Source of the DNA: Vibrio astriarenae | GTDB taxonomy: Bacteria > Pseudomonadota > Gammaproteobacteria > Enterobacterales > Vibrionaceae | Length of the DNA stretch: 64,000 nt | Assembly: GCF_010587385.1 (NCBI RefSeq) | Contig: NZ_CP047476.1 | Coordinates: forward strand, 1,550,001-1,614,000 | Direction of reading: 5' to 3' | Shown: positions 50,914 to 60,325 of the stretch, one piece after another | Layout: every line of letters starts with the position of its first letter | Numbering within the stretch: the stretch's first letter is position 1 | Translations under genes and position numbers: made by a program | Notes under the pieces: generated by a model | What the model saw: the letters and a program-made list of their open reading frames with translations, nothing else | Databases searched by the model: none | What the model was told of the DNA's origin: nothing

Positions 50914-52113
50914 ATGTGGAAGTCGTATTTATATCGTAGTTATACCTCTGCCCTGAAGATAGCCGCGAAGGTGATTCCGATGCCTAAGCCAACCTTGTTC
51001 TCAGGAGTCGGGGCAGTGTCAGAGTTAGCCGGTGCTATCGCTGACCTTGGCTATCAGCGAGTGTTATTAGTGACGGATCAAGGTCTTGTTAAGGTAGGAA
51101 TCGCTCAAGATGTGATGGAAAGCCTACAAACGTTTGGTATCGAAGTGACACTCTATAGCGAGGTGAAGCCAGACCCGACTTATGAGCAAGTCGAAGCTGG
51201 CCTCAGCCAGTTTCATGCAAACGGGTGTGATGCGATCGTTGCGCTGGGTGGTGGCTCTGCAATGGACTGCGGTAAAGTGATCGCAGCGCGGGTAACCAAC
51301 AAGCGTTCAATCGCGCGATTGGCTGGCCTATTTCGAGTATGGCACGCGCCAGCGCCACTTTTTGTGATACCTACCACAGCGGGCACGGGCAGCGAAGTCA
51401 CCATTGCGGCCGTTGTTTCAGAACCAACGAATCATAAAAAGACACCACTTATTGACCCAAAGCTTGTCCCCCTGATGGCAGCGATTGATCCAAGCTTGAT
51501 GGTCGGATTACCTCCCAGAGTCTCTGCCGAAACAGGTATTGACGCTTTAACGCATGCTATTGAAGCATTGGTGTCGAAAAATGCGCTTCCTGAAACTCAG
51601 GCGTATTCAATCGCAGCCATTAAATTGGTTTTTGAGCATCTGCCCATAGTGGTGGAGCAAGGGGACAACCTTGAGTCACGACTAAAGATGTCGATGGCTT
51701 CCTATTATGGTGGTCTTGCGTTTACGAAAGCGAGTCTCGGTTATGTGCATGCGATATCCCACAGCCTCGGTGCCAAATATGGTATCTCGCATGGTTTTGG
51801 CAATGCCCTTGCTTTGCTGCCGGTGCTCCGCTTTTCGTTGCCCGATATTCAGTCTCAATTAGCCAAAATGGCGGATGTGATTGGGGGAGAAAAGGCGTTG
51901 TCAGAAGTGCAAAAAGCGGATTGGTTCATTGCCCAATTGGAGACACTATTGTCCCAATTTCATCTAGAATCAAGGACTCCACTTATCCAAGAGTCAGATA
52001 TGGATGAGCTGATAGTCAGCATTCTTCATGAGGCGCATTGGAACTATCCCGTGCCCAAATTCATGGATGAGAACGATTGCTATATGGTACTAAAACAGAT
52101 CCAAGCTGATTAG
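50914..52113 (+). CDS. Iron-containing alcohol dehydrogenase
   Basis: The 399-residue protein has the NAD site GGGSAMDCGKVIAAR, TTAGTGSEVTIAAVVSE, and the metal histidines in HAISHSLGAKYGISHGFGNAL. It oxidises or reduces an alcohol/aldehyde; the substrate is unclear. The N-terminal 25 residues are extra compared with most relatives, so the real start could be further in; AAGGA precedes ATG 50914. Confidence 0.9.
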   Translation: MWKSYLYRSYTSALKIAAKVIPMPKPTLFSGVGAVSELAGAIADLGYQRVLLVTDQGLVKVGIAQDVMESLQTFGIEVTLYSEVKPDPTYEQVEAGLSQFHANGCDAIVALGGGSAMDCGKVIAARVTNKRSIARLAGLFRVWHAPAPLFVIPTTAGTGSEVTIAAVVSEPTNHKKTPLIDPKLVPLMAAIDPSLMVGLPPRVSAETGIDALTHAIEALVSKNALPETQAYSIAAIKLVFEHLPIVVEQGDNLESRLKMSMASYYGGLAFTKASLGYVHAISHSLGAKYGISHGFGNALALLPVLRFSLPDIQSQLAKMADVIGGEKALSEVQKADWFIAQLETLLSQFHLESRTPLIQESDMDELIVSILHEAHWNYPVPKFMDENDCYMVLKQIQAD

Positions 52114-52119
52114 ACGTTT

Positions 52120-53025
52120 CTACTTTAAGCTAACGTTGGCAATGACAGGGCAGTGATCACTTAGGCGATGATCAATGACGTCTCTTACTGAGTAGATCTG
52201 TTGTCGTACATTTGTCGTGCTTAGGGCATTGCTAACGATAATATGGTCGATAAGCGAGCGAAACTTATGTGTTTTGTTGGCGTTTCTGTTTGAACGAACT
52301 TTACAGTCGGCGGACGTATTCTTGGTGGCAAGGTGCATATCACCCTCAATACGCATGACCTCCCACATCCAATCCGTGGGGTAGGCGAGGTTGTGATTAA
52401 AATCGCCGGCAATAATGTAGTTATCTCCGCGCTCTTCCCGTTCTTCTATCCACTCAGCCAGCACTTCCGCTTGTTGTAAGAGCTGAAAGCAGGCGTAATT
52501 GTCGTGGTATGCGCCGCTGCAACCTGCTTTTAAGTGGACGGAAAGAAGATGAACAGGCTGTTCGGTGTTAGGGCCAAGCACGACATATGAAGCAAAGCGT
52601 AGTTTACTGCTTTTTTTTTGAACCAAAGGAAAATCAGCAATGTTGTGATAGGCCAGTCGATGTTTGATCGCGAATCCAGTGTATTGGTTAATATCCGGAA
52701 ATTGATGCCGCTTATTCTCTTTTTTTGCGCGGTCTGACAAAACGATGTGATAACCACTGCCAACAACGCGTCGAATTGCGTCGAGATCATTCACTTCCTG
52801 GAAGGCAAGTACATCCGGTGACATGATCTTGAAGTAACGTTTGAGGATCTCGAAGTCATCATTGGTGCGGATCGATTGAGGGATCGAGCGGTCATGGTGA
52901 GAAGTTAACCATTCGATATTCCAAGTCACCACCTTGAAGGGAAAAATGCTGTCTGCAGCCAAAAGGTGTGGGCTAGGTAGCATAATGCCAAATGTGACAA
53001 TAAGTGGGAAAATCCAGTGCTTCAT
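52120..53025 (-). CDS. Secreted endonuclease/exonuclease/phosphatase family protein
   Basis: This 301-residue protein has a signal peptide (KHWIFPLIVTFGIMLPSPHLLA) and the EEP fold: VVTWNIEWL, LAFQEVNDLDAIRRV, AGDFNHN and SDHCPVIANVSL supply the metal and catalytic residues. A periplasmic or secreted nuclease or phosphodiesterase role is likely. It is convergent with the dehydrogenase, 6 bp apart. Confidence 0.88.
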   Translation of the reverse strand: MKHWIFPLIVTFGIMLPSPHLLAADSIFPFKVVTWNIEWLTSHHDRSIPQSIRTNDDFEILKRYFKIMSPDVLAFQEVNDLDAIRRVVGSGYHIVLSDRAKKENKRHQFPDINQYTGFAIKHRLAYHNIADFPLVQKKSSKLRFASYVVLGPNTEQPVHLLSVHLKAGCSGAYHDNYACFQLLQQAEVLAEWIEEREERGDNYIIAGDFNHNLAYPTDWMWEVMRIEGDMHLATKNTSADCKVRSNRNANKTHKFRSLIDHIIVSNALSTTNVRQQIYSVRDVIDHRLSDHCPVIANVSLK

Positions 53026-53185
53026 AATCCGTCCGTTGATTAGAAAATTAGATAAGCCTTTATCCTATCAGCACTCTGCAAAAAGCAATCAGTTTTTTAT
53101 GAAATTTTCTCAGTTTCAATGTTTCAACACCAAGTGAGAGTGGCATAAAATTATCGGGAGAATCTTATCCGGTTGTCGGATTTTA

Positions 53186-53278
53186 TTGATCTAGATCATT
53201 ACTTTTGAGTGGTGCTTCTCGTTAAATACGCCCACAATATGTAGTGTCAGTCTAATAATAAACCACCCTATATAGTGT
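53186..53278 (+). promoter_or_regulatory. nrdD promoter: FNR site and a pair of NrdR boxes
   Basis: TTGATCTAGATCAT (53186-53199) is a good FNR site. TTAAAT at 53222-53227 lies where a class II -10 would be. NrdR-type boxes CCACAATATGTAGTGT (53232-53247) and CCACCCTATATAGTGT (53263-53278) are 31 bp apart, three helical turns, as in other NrdR-controlled promoters. This predicts anaerobic induction with repression by NrdR when dATP is plentiful. Confidence 0.85.
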
Positions 53279-53320
53279 ATTTGTGGATAACTCTGTGAGT
53301 ATGCTGGGTAAGGAGAAAAG

Positions 53321-55441
53321 GTGAATCCTATCGTAATCAAGCGTGATGGCTCACGCGCACCATTCAGTCGCGATCGCATCCAAGCAGCAGTAGAGAGTGC
53401 GGCAGAACACAGCAACAAGGAATTTGCTATCTATGCCCTAAATGTTGCATTGGCTGTCGAGCTGAAGTTGGAGGATTGCGAAGAAATCCACATTCACGAA
53501 ATCCAAACTCTAGTAGAAAACGAGTTGATGCAAGGTCCATACAAGGAGCTTGCTCGCGCTTATATCGAATACCGTCACGATCGTGATATCGCTCGTGAGA
53601 AACAGAGTGCATTGACGCGCGAGATCGAAGGTTTGATCGAAGAAAGCAACCTTGATCTTATCAACGAAAACGCAAACAAAGACGGCAAAGTGATCCCGAC
53701 TCAGCGTGATCTGCTAGCGGGTATCGTTGCAAAGCACTACGCAAAAACACACATTCTTCCACGTGATGTAGTGACCGCTCACGAAGTGGGTGACATTCAC
53801 TACCATGACCTGGATTACGCACCGTTCTTCCCAATGTTCAACTGTATGTTGATTGACCTACAAGGCATGCTAACGCGTGGCTTCAAGATGGGTAATGCAG
53901 AGATTGATACGCCAAAATCAATTTCGACAGCAACAGCGGTGACGGCGCAGATCATTGCTCAGGTCGCGAGCCATATCTACGGTGGTACAACCATTAACCG
54001 TATCGATGAAGTGCTAGCACCTTATGTAAAAGCGAGCTACGACAAGCACCTTCAGGTAGCACAAGAGTGGGAAATTACCGATCCACAAGCGTTTGCATCA
54101 GCACGTACTGAGAAAGAGTGTTACGACGCTTTCCAATCTCTTGAGTACGAAGTAAACACGCTACACACGGCAAATGGTCAAACGCCATTCGTCACGTTTG
54201 GTTTTGGTCTTGGTACAAGCTGGGAATCGCGCCTGATTCAACAGTCTATCTTGAAGAACCGCATTGCGGGTCTTGGTAAAAACAAGAAAACAGCTGTATT
54301 CCCTAAACTGGTTTTCGCTATTAAAGATGGCCTAAACCACAAGCCTGCTGATTCAAATTACGATATCAAGCAATTGGCGCTTGAGTGTGCTTCTAAGCGC
54401 ATGTACCCGGACATTCTTAACTACGACAAAGTGGTTGAAGTCACGGGTTCATTTAAAACACCAATGGGTTGCCGTAGCTTCCTAAACACGTTTGAAGAGA
54501 ACGGTGAACTGGTTCACGAAGGTCGTAACAACTTGGGTGTTGTAAGCCTGAACCTACCACGCATCGCTCTGCAAGCTGAAGGTAATATCGACAAGTTCTA
54601 TGAGCTGCTTGATGAGAGATTGGTGGTTGCTCGTCGCGCTCTAGAGACACGTATTAGCCGTCTAGAAAATGTGAAAGCACGAGTCGCTCCAATCCTTTAC
54701 ATGGAAGGTGCGTGTGGTGTTCGTCTAAATGCGAATGACTCGATTGCAGACATCTTTAAAAACGGTCGTGCTTCGATTTCTCTTGGTTACATTGGTATCC
54801 ACGAGACAATCACAGCGCTGATGGGCACAGAAGTACACATGTACGATGATGCAGAGATGCGTGAAGCGGGTCTTAAGATCATCAAACACCTAAAAGAAGC
54901 GGTGAACAGCTGGGCAGAAGAGACGGGCTATGCATTTAGCTTGTACGGCACGCCAAGTGAAAACCTATGTAGCCGTTTCTGCCGTATCGATACGAAAGAG
55001 TTCGGTGTGATTAATGGTGTGACTGACAAAGGTTACTACACCAACAGCTTCCACCTAGATGTTCAGAAAAAGGTGAACCCGTACGATAAGATTGATTTTG
55101 AGATGCCGTACCCAGAAATCTCAAGTGGTGGCTTCATCTGTTACGGTGAATTCCCGAACATGCAGAAGAACATTGAAGCACTAGAGAACGTTTGGGACTA
55201 CAGTTACTCACGCGTACCGTACTACGGCACGAATACACCAATCGATGAGTGTTATGAGTGTGGTTACAATGGTGAATTTGATACGACGAGTAAAGGTTTC
55301 ACCTGTCCAAAATGTGGTAACCATGACTCTACCAAGGTATCGGTAACACGTCGTGTGTGTGGCTACTTGGGTAGCCCAGATGCTCGACCGTTTAACTTCG
55401 GTAAGCAAGAAGAAGTGAAGCGCCGCGTTAAGCACCTGTAA
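53321..55441 (+). CDS. nrdD: Anaerobic ribonucleoside-triphosphate reductase
   Basis: The 706-residue class III reductase begins with an ATP-cone (VIKRDGSRAPFSRDRIQAAVESA) and has the catalytic region in the middle. The C-terminal zinc site (CYECGYNGEFD...FTCPKCGNHD) is followed by the glycyl-radical loop RRVCGYLG. It makes deoxyribonucleotides without oxygen. The start is GTG 53321 with AAGGAG upstream. NrdG downstream installs the radical. Confidence 0.97.
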   Translation: MNPIVIKRDGSRAPFSRDRIQAAVESAAEHSNKEFAIYALNVALAVELKLEDCEEIHIHEIQTLVENELMQGPYKELARAYIEYRHDRDIAREKQSALTREIEGLIEESNLDLINENANKDGKVIPTQRDLLAGIVAKHYAKTHILPRDVVTAHEVGDIHYHDLDYAPFFPMFNCMLIDLQGMLTRGFKMGNAEIDTPKSISTATAVTAQIIAQVASHIYGGTTINRIDEVLAPYVKASYDKHLQVAQEWEITDPQAFASARTEKECYDAFQSLEYEVNTLHTANGQTPFVTFGFGLGTSWESRLIQQSILKNRIAGLGKNKKTAVFPKLVFAIKDGLNHKPADSNYDIKQLALECASKRMYPDILNYDKVVEVTGSFKTPMGCRSFLNTFEENGELVHEGRNNLGVVSLNLPRIALQAEGNIDKFYELLDERLVVARRALETRISRLENVKARVAPILYMEGACGVRLNANDSIADIFKNGRASISLGYIGIHETITALMGTEVHMYDDAEMREAGLKIIKHLKEAVNSWAEETGYAFSLYGTPSENLCSRFCRIDTKEFGVINGVTDKGYYTNSFHLDVQKKVNPYDKIDFEMPYPEISSGGFICYGEFPNMQKNIEALENVWDYSYSRVPYYGTNTPIDECYECGYNGEFDTTSKGFTCPKCGNHDSTKVSVTRRVCGYLGSPDARPFNFGKQEEVKRRVKHL

Positions 55442-55494
55442 TTAAAGCAACCAAGATTAACCCTTGCTCTTTGGTTGATTAATGAGCAGAATAG

Positions 55495-55519
55495 CCGGCC
55501 TCTTAATGAGGTCGGTTTT
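55495..55519 (+). terminator. Terminator-like hairpin between nrdD and nrdG
   Basis: CCGGCCTC / GAGGTCGG with loop TTAAT is followed by TTTT. Partial read-through would give less activase than reductase. Confidence 0.65.
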
Positions 55520-55602
55520 GTTTCTAGCGTTCATTTTGCTTCGCTCAATTGAATATCTAGAAGAGAGAACCTCGCAGTTTAAGCAGTAAATGGTAAGCCT
55601 AA

Positions 55603-56070
55603 ATGAATTATCATCAGTATTATCCGATTGATGTGGTCAATGGACCTGGCACACGTTGTACTCTGTTTGTTTCAGGGTGCGTTCACCAATGCCGAGGTTG
55701 TTATAACCAATCCACTCAGAGCCTTAATTCTGGAGTGCCGTTTACTCAAGAGGCGGAAGACCGCATTATTGCTGATTTGAAAGATGAACGAATCAAGCGC
55801 CGAGGTTTGTCCCTATCGGGCGGTGACCCACTTCATCCTGCCAATATCAACGACATTCTGCGTATCATGAAGCGTGTGAAGTCAGAGTGTCCAGATAAAG
55901 ATATCTGGGTGTGGACGGGCTATGAGTTGCACGAGTTGGATGAGTATCAGCAACAAGTGCTGCCATACATAGACACACTCATCGATGGCAAGTTTGAACA
56001 AGACAAAGCCGACCCGAGCCTAGACTGGCGTGGTTCGAGCAACCAAATTATTCATACTTTTACACTGTAA
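55603..56070 (+). CDS. nrdG: Anaerobic ribonucleotide reductase activating protein (radical SAM)
   Basis: The 155-residue protein carries the radical-SAM cluster motif Cys26-x3-Cys30-x2-Cys33 (GCVHQCRGCYN) and GLSLSGGDPLHPAN. It generates the glycyl radical on NrdD. It lies 161 bp behind nrdD with its own stretch of leader. Confidence 0.96.
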   Translation: MNYHQYYPIDVVNGPGTRCTLFVSGCVHQCRGCYNQSTQSLNSGVPFTQEAEDRIIADLKDERIKRRGLSLSGGDPLHPANINDILRIMKRVKSECPDKDIWVWTGYELHELDEYQQQVLPYIDTLIDGKFEQDKADPSLDWRGSSNQIIHTFTL

Positions 56071-56077
56071 AAGTGAT

Positions 56078-56106
56078 AGCCCCAAGCATTGCGTTTGGGG
56101 CTTTTT
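56078..56106 (+). terminator. Rho-independent terminator of nrdDG
   Basis: AGCCCCAA / TTTGGGGC with loop GCATTGCG is followed by a T run. Confidence 0.88.
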
Positions 56107-56140
56107 CATATAAGACTTTCGATATAAGAGAAGTAACGTC

Positions 56141-56617
56141 ATGGATGAACGTTCACAACGCTATTTAGAGACTTACCTTAGCCAACTTCCCGCACAGACA
56201 CGCAGCCAATACACCTCTTTTAGTTCCGATTACTACTGCGCAGATAAACACAATGCCGATCTCTGTGCTCAGCTAGTCAAAACGGGCCAAAAAACCGCAA
56301 CCTGCAGCCTTGCTCATTGGTATCTTAATGAAGATGAACCCATACCTGAAGTAGGGCATTTGCAAGTGGTCACAGATTGGGATGGTCTGCCTCATTGCAT
56401 TATTGAAATCACACAAGTAGAGACTTGTCACTATTGCGATGTGACGTCTGAGTTTGCCGCCGCAGAGGGGGAAGGTGATAAAACGCTACGCTGGTGGCGT
56501 GAGGCGCACTGGGCGTTTTTTGCAAGAGAGTGTGAAGAGTTGGGCATTGAGCCAAACGAAGAGATGCCGCTCATCCTTGAGCGCTTTCGCGTGGTTCATG
56601 ATGCGCCTTTTGTTTAG
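56141..56617 (+). CDS. ASCH-domain protein
   Basis: The 158-residue protein is an ASCH domain (KTGQKTATCSLAHWYLNEDEPIPEVGHLQVVTD; ITQVETCHYCDVTSEFAAAEGEGDKTLRWWREAHW). ASCH proteins bind RNA or act as small amidohydrolases (YqfB type). The function here is not known. Confidence 0.88.
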   Translation: MDERSQRYLETYLSQLPAQTRSQYTSFSSDYYCADKHNADLCAQLVKTGQKTATCSLAHWYLNEDEPIPEVGHLQVVTDWDGLPHCIIEITQVETCHYCDVTSEFAAAEGEGDKTLRWWREAHWAFFARECEELGIEPNEEMPLILERFRVVHDAPFV

Positions 56618-56625
56618 AGCGAAGC

Positions 56626-57123
56626 TTAAAACTGCGGCTCAATGATCACAAATTGGTTTGTGCCTGCTATGGGGGCATACCAATCACTTCCTTGGACATA
56701 GTAGGTTGCACCGTCGACGGTAACAGTGGTTACGTTTGTCGGCAAGATATCGACGATTTTGCCGTGATTACTTGTATCAACGGTTGCAGAGCTTGAGGTC
56801 GTGGTTTGCACTGGTGCTGATACCGGTGGCTGTTCAACGTAAATGTAGGTGTCATTACTGCGTTTGTAGTAGGCATTATTGATCACCGCGTAGCTCACGC
56901 CAGCAATAAGCACAAATGTGGTGCTTTTAGGGAGCTTATGGCGATGGTATGAGCGATGCACTGGCGCTTTGTAAACTGGCTTGTGAGATGGCTTGATCAC
57001 CACTACGCTTTTCGGCTTTGATTTCTTTACGACGACGGGTGGCTGTTTCGCCATTGTAGGAGTCGAGATCGTCATAAGTAGCGTTCCTGCCACAAGAAAT
57101 CGTTTTGTGATTGAATGTGTCAT
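56626..57123 (-). CDS. Exported DUF6515-like protein
   Basis: The 165-residue product has a signal peptide (FLVAGTLLMTISTPTMA) and a basic, proline-rich linker (KKSKPKSVVVIKPSHKP, HRSYHRHKLP). Near the C-terminus VTVDGATYYVQGSDWYAPI resembles DUF6515 domains. It probably lies in the periplasm or outer envelope. The function is unknown. Confidence 0.75.
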   Translation of the reverse strand: MTHSITKRFLVAGTLLMTISTPTMAKQPPVVVKKSKPKSVVVIKPSHKPVYKAPVHRSYHRHKLPKSTTFVLIAGVSYAVINNAYYKRSNDTYIYVEQPPVSAPVQTTTSSSATVDTSNHGKIVDILPTNVTTVTVDGATYYVQGSDWYAPIAGTNQFVIIEPQF

Positions 57124-57248
57124 ATTGGTTTACTCCGATCTGTTAAGTGAGGATAGTGTACTGACTCAAGCGTAAACCAACGTAATGTGGTGTAAAGTTG
57201 AGTAAATTGTCAGTAGGTTTAATCATAGAAGAAAATATGGGAGAAATT

Positions 57249-57638
57249 ATGAAGGGAATAGAGGATCTTCAAACGCTGTTGGCAAGCATGAAACCAGAGC
57301 TAAGCGACAACAGCTATGTTTTTTGTACCGTTGATGGCGAGTTAAACGACTATTTGTTGTTAAAGCCATTGGCAACGTTCGCAGAGAGCGAGGGCTTAAC
57401 ACTGGTGCTTGAGCAATCACAAGCAGATCGCTCAGGCATTAAGTATGACGGCGTCTATAGCTGTATTACGCTTACGGTTCACTCAAGTTTAGAAGCGGTT
57501 GGGTTAACCGCTGCAGTTTCAACACAATTAGCGACATTTGGGATCAGCGCTAATGTGATTGCGGCCTATTACCACGATCATATCTTTGTGCAGCAGAGCA
57601 AAGCCCAGGAGGCAATGAAAGCACTAGCAGAAATCTAA
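57249..57638 (+). CDS. ACT-domain protein
   Basis: The 129-residue protein has a two-lobed ACT-type layout (LLLKPLATFAESEGLTLVLEQSQADRSG; CITLTVHSSLEAVGLTAAVSTQLATFGISANVIAAYYHDHIFV), as in small DUF-type ACT proteins. It may bind an amino acid. GGGAG lies five bases before ATG 57249; the frame is open back to 57198. Confidence 0.83.
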   Translation: MKGIEDLQTLLASMKPELSDNSYVFCTVDGELNDYLLLKPLATFAESEGLTLVLEQSQADRSGIKYDGVYSCITLTVHSSLEAVGLTAAVSTQLATFGISANVIAAYYHDHIFVQQSKAQEAMKALAEI

Positions 57639-57649
57639 GCGTTGGTGCT

Positions 57650-58366
57650 TTATGGTGACGCTAAAGTCAGATCAGATAAAACAGTATTCGACTTTAGTTT
57701 TAGCTTAGCCAACTGCACCAGAAAGAGCTCTGCACAAGCGAGGGCATCGCTTGCTGCGGAGTGGGCGTAATAGTCCGGCAAGTTATAGTGATGACGTAGG
57801 TCATTCAATTGATAGCTCAAATGGGTTTTTGATTGCCCTGCATAGCTGTATTTCTTCTCTAGGTACAAGGTATCAATGAAGTGGCAAGGTAGCTTTTCCA
57901 GACCATGAGTATGTTGGGTCAATGCGTTTAGAAAGTTGCGCTCTATACATGCGCTGTGAGCAATAACAACCTTTCCACGGATATGGTTGAGAAGTTCATC
58001 CAGAGCGACTTTCGGGTCTGTCGCGTCTTTTAGTTGATTTGGTACGATCTCATTGATTTCTGCACTCTCTCTTTTTACATAGTTTCCATGCTCAAGGTAT
58101 ATTTCGTGGCTACTGGATAGGTTGATTTCATGACAATTGAGCTGAACTAAACCTATCGAAAGGATTTTGTCATGATTGGCGTCGAGTCCTGTCATCTCAA
58201 AATCTAGAGCGACAAACTCTAGTTTATTGATTGCGTCTGAGAGCAGCGGTAGTGGGCTATTTAGATATTCTTCTAGCGCCAAGCTGTAGTGAGCTTTTGG
58301 CACTATCGTTTTTCGTAGTGCTTCCTGACAATGCTGAGTAGGCTTACCGAACCAACGCTTAAACAT
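57650..58366 (-). CDS. DnaQ-like 3'-5' exonuclease
   Basis: The 238-residue DEDDh exonuclease has motif I ALDFEMTGLDANHDKILSIG, motif II with AHSACIERNFLNAL, and motif III HSAASDALACAEL. It resembles PolC/DnaQ epsilon-like proteins that sit beside the CBS/DUF294 gene, as here. The two genes are 2 bp apart, so they are co-transcribed. Such pairs occur widely in marine gamma-proteobacteria. Confidence 0.9.
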   Translation of the reverse strand: MFKRWFGKPTQHCQEALRKTIVPKAHYSLALEEYLNSPLPLLSDAINKLEFVALDFEMTGLDANHDKILSIGLVQLNCHEINLSSSHEIYLEHGNYVKRESAEINEIVPNQLKDATDPKVALDELLNHIRGKVVIAHSACIERNFLNALTQHTHGLEKLPCHFIDTLYLEKKYSYAGQSKTHLSYQLNDLRHHYNLPDYYAHSAASDALACAELFLVQLAKLKLKSNTVLSDLTLASP

Positions 58367-58368
58367 AA

Positions 58369-60237
58369 TTAACTACCCTTTACAAAACGAAGCTTAGCGA
58401 CATCTTGTAGCTCGCTGATGATTTTAAAAGCTTCTTTGAGGTGCTTGCGCTCAAAGCTGCTGAACTGCTCCGGTGCAATGTGGTTGTCCGGTGTTTTGCC
58501 ATTCAATATTGCGTTGAGTTGATGACGAAAACGCACATGGGTAATGAAGCGAAACGCACCAATGATGTTGTCACATGAATCTTGAGACATCGTGCCGTGC
58601 TCTGCCGCATAGCGAAAACGCTCTTCAGTTCCTGTTAAAGACCCTCCAGCGGCAAGACTGTAAATGCGTGCAAGATCGATGATGAGGTTGAGAGCGTATT
58701 TTTTAATGTTGAGTGTATTACTGTTCTCTCCTCCCTTCTCTAAAACCAGACTATTGAAGATGCCCAATGGCGGCTGAGTTTCAACGGCATCTCGCGTGAG
58801 GGCAGGAATAAACCGAGGGTTTTTCTGGATACATTGATGCATGTGGTTTTGTACCGCTTCAATTAAGTCTGCGTTGCCATGAACTGCTCGCACTTCCAAA
58901 AACACGCTGACACTGAGAAGCTTGTTGTATTCTGGGCTCAGGACCCACTTGTGGTAATACTCTTTCCAGCGAGAGACGGGTTGACACCATTTGCGATTTG
59001 CCGCCATGTATTTTCCATCGCACAGTGGGTACCCACAAGCTGCAAGTCCGTTGCAAACACGCATAGAAAGATAATTAAAGTAGTGAACATCTTCTTCCGA
59101 AGCCTCATCTGACAAAACAATGGCACTGTCTTGGTCTGAGAGCATATGTACTTCATTACGAGCGTGTGAGCCGGCCACTAGCCAAGCGTAATCACAAGGT
59201 GGGGGGCCAAGCAGTTTTTCTGTAAGTTGAATAATACGTCGAGTGAAGGCATCCATGATCATCGACATCACTTGTCCTTGCAGCTCTGCACTAATCCCGC
59301 TCTCTACTAATGCTTGGAAGATAGTCTGTTTCTCTTCTTTGAGCGCAGCAAGTGCGTTGATGGAGTCCGCGTATTTTATCTTTTCAATCAAAAACAGGGA
59401 TTGGGTTTTATGGTTATGAACTAAGTGTGTTGTTGTTAAGAGTCCCGAGACTTTGCCCTCTTTGACAACGGGAAGACAACGGACATTGTATTGCAACATC
59501 AGAGAGATCGCTTGGATAACCTTATCTTCACTATTCACCAAGATTGGTTTTTTGTTCATGACAGAGGAGATAGCCTCATCCGTTGACACATCCTCAGCGA
59601 CAACGCTTCGAGTCATATCTCGATCAGTGACCATACCGACAATGTTGTCGTATCTCATCACAACGGCGCATGAGCTTCTTTGCTCATTGCACATTATTTT
59701 GGCGACAGATTTGATGGACTCGTTGTGGTCGACAATCGCGATGTTTTTACTGGCGACTTCACTGATTTGTCGAAAAAACAGCCCTTTATCCTCTTTGCGA
59801 ACGGCATGTTTTATCGCAGTGGTTAAGCGAGTGGTGGCTTGAGAGGCGAAATAGTCTGCAAACTCAGGGTGCTGTTGGCAAATTCGAGTTAACTCATGGT
59901 GAGGAACTAAATAGAGGAGAGAGTCTTCAATAGCTTGAGCCTCATATCCATCTTCTGCTTTTTCCAGCGGGTCGAGAAACGTAAAGCCAAACTGATCATC
60001 AACCCCCAGACGGGCTCGTAATGAACCATCCTGGCTTCGCTGCTCAATAGCGCCGGTTCTCACAATATAAAGATAGCGCTTGGTACACAAAGCACTGAAT
60101 GTGATCACCTCGTCTTGAGCGAGATATTTTACGACCACTGAATTTGAAAGGGCTTCAACCAAAGGTATTGGCAGTTTGTCAAAAGGATCAAGACGAGTTA
60201 AAAAGTCGCGAATGTTAGGGGTGATAGAAGAACCCAT
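58369..60237 (-). CDS. CBS-domain/DUF294 nucleotidyltransferase-like signalling protein
   Basis: The 622-residue protein has a cyclic-nucleotide-binding-type domain (residues 15-140), two CBS domains (175-290), a DUF294 nucleotidyltransferase-like domain (AGSHARNEVHMLSDQDSAIVL) and DUF294_C. GSHARNE-x5-DQD gives the G-S and Asp pattern of GlnD-type uridylyltransferases. It is a cytoplasmic sensor; its partner exonuclease is encoded 2 bp downstream. The ligand is unknown. Confidence 0.9.
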   Translation of the reverse strand: MGSSITPNIRDFLTRLDPFDKLPIPLVEALSNSVVVKYLAQDEVITFSALCTKRYLYIVRTGAIEQRSQDGSLRARLGVDDQFGFTFLDPLEKAEDGYEAQAIEDSLLYLVPHHELTRICQQHPEFADYFASQATTRLTTAIKHAVRKEDKGLFFRQISEVASKNIAIVDHNESIKSVAKIMCNEQRSSCAVVMRYDNIVGMVTDRDMTRSVVAEDVSTDEAISSVMNKKPILVNSEDKVIQAISLMLQYNVRCLPVVKEGKVSGLLTTTHLVHNHKTQSLFLIEKIKYADSINALAALKEEKQTIFQALVESGISAELQGQVMSMIMDAFTRRIIQLTEKLLGPPPCDYAWLVAGSHARNEVHMLSDQDSAIVLSDEASEEDVHYFNYLSMRVCNGLAACGYPLCDGKYMAANRKWCQPVSRWKEYYHKWVLSPEYNKLLSVSVFLEVRAVHGNADLIEAVQNHMHQCIQKNPRFIPALTRDAVETQPPLGIFNSLVLEKGGENSNTLNIKKYALNLIIDLARIYSLAAGGSLTGTEERFRYAAEHGTMSQDSCDNIIGAFRFITHVRFRHQLNAILNGKTPDNHIAPEQFSSFERKHLKEAFKIISELQDVAKLRFVKGS

Positions 60238-60325
60238 GAAAACTCCAAAATAAAACGACGTTTCACAAATTAATTTGCTGGAAAAAAAAGCAGCACATCA
60301 TGCCGCTTTATAAAAAGTGTTATCT

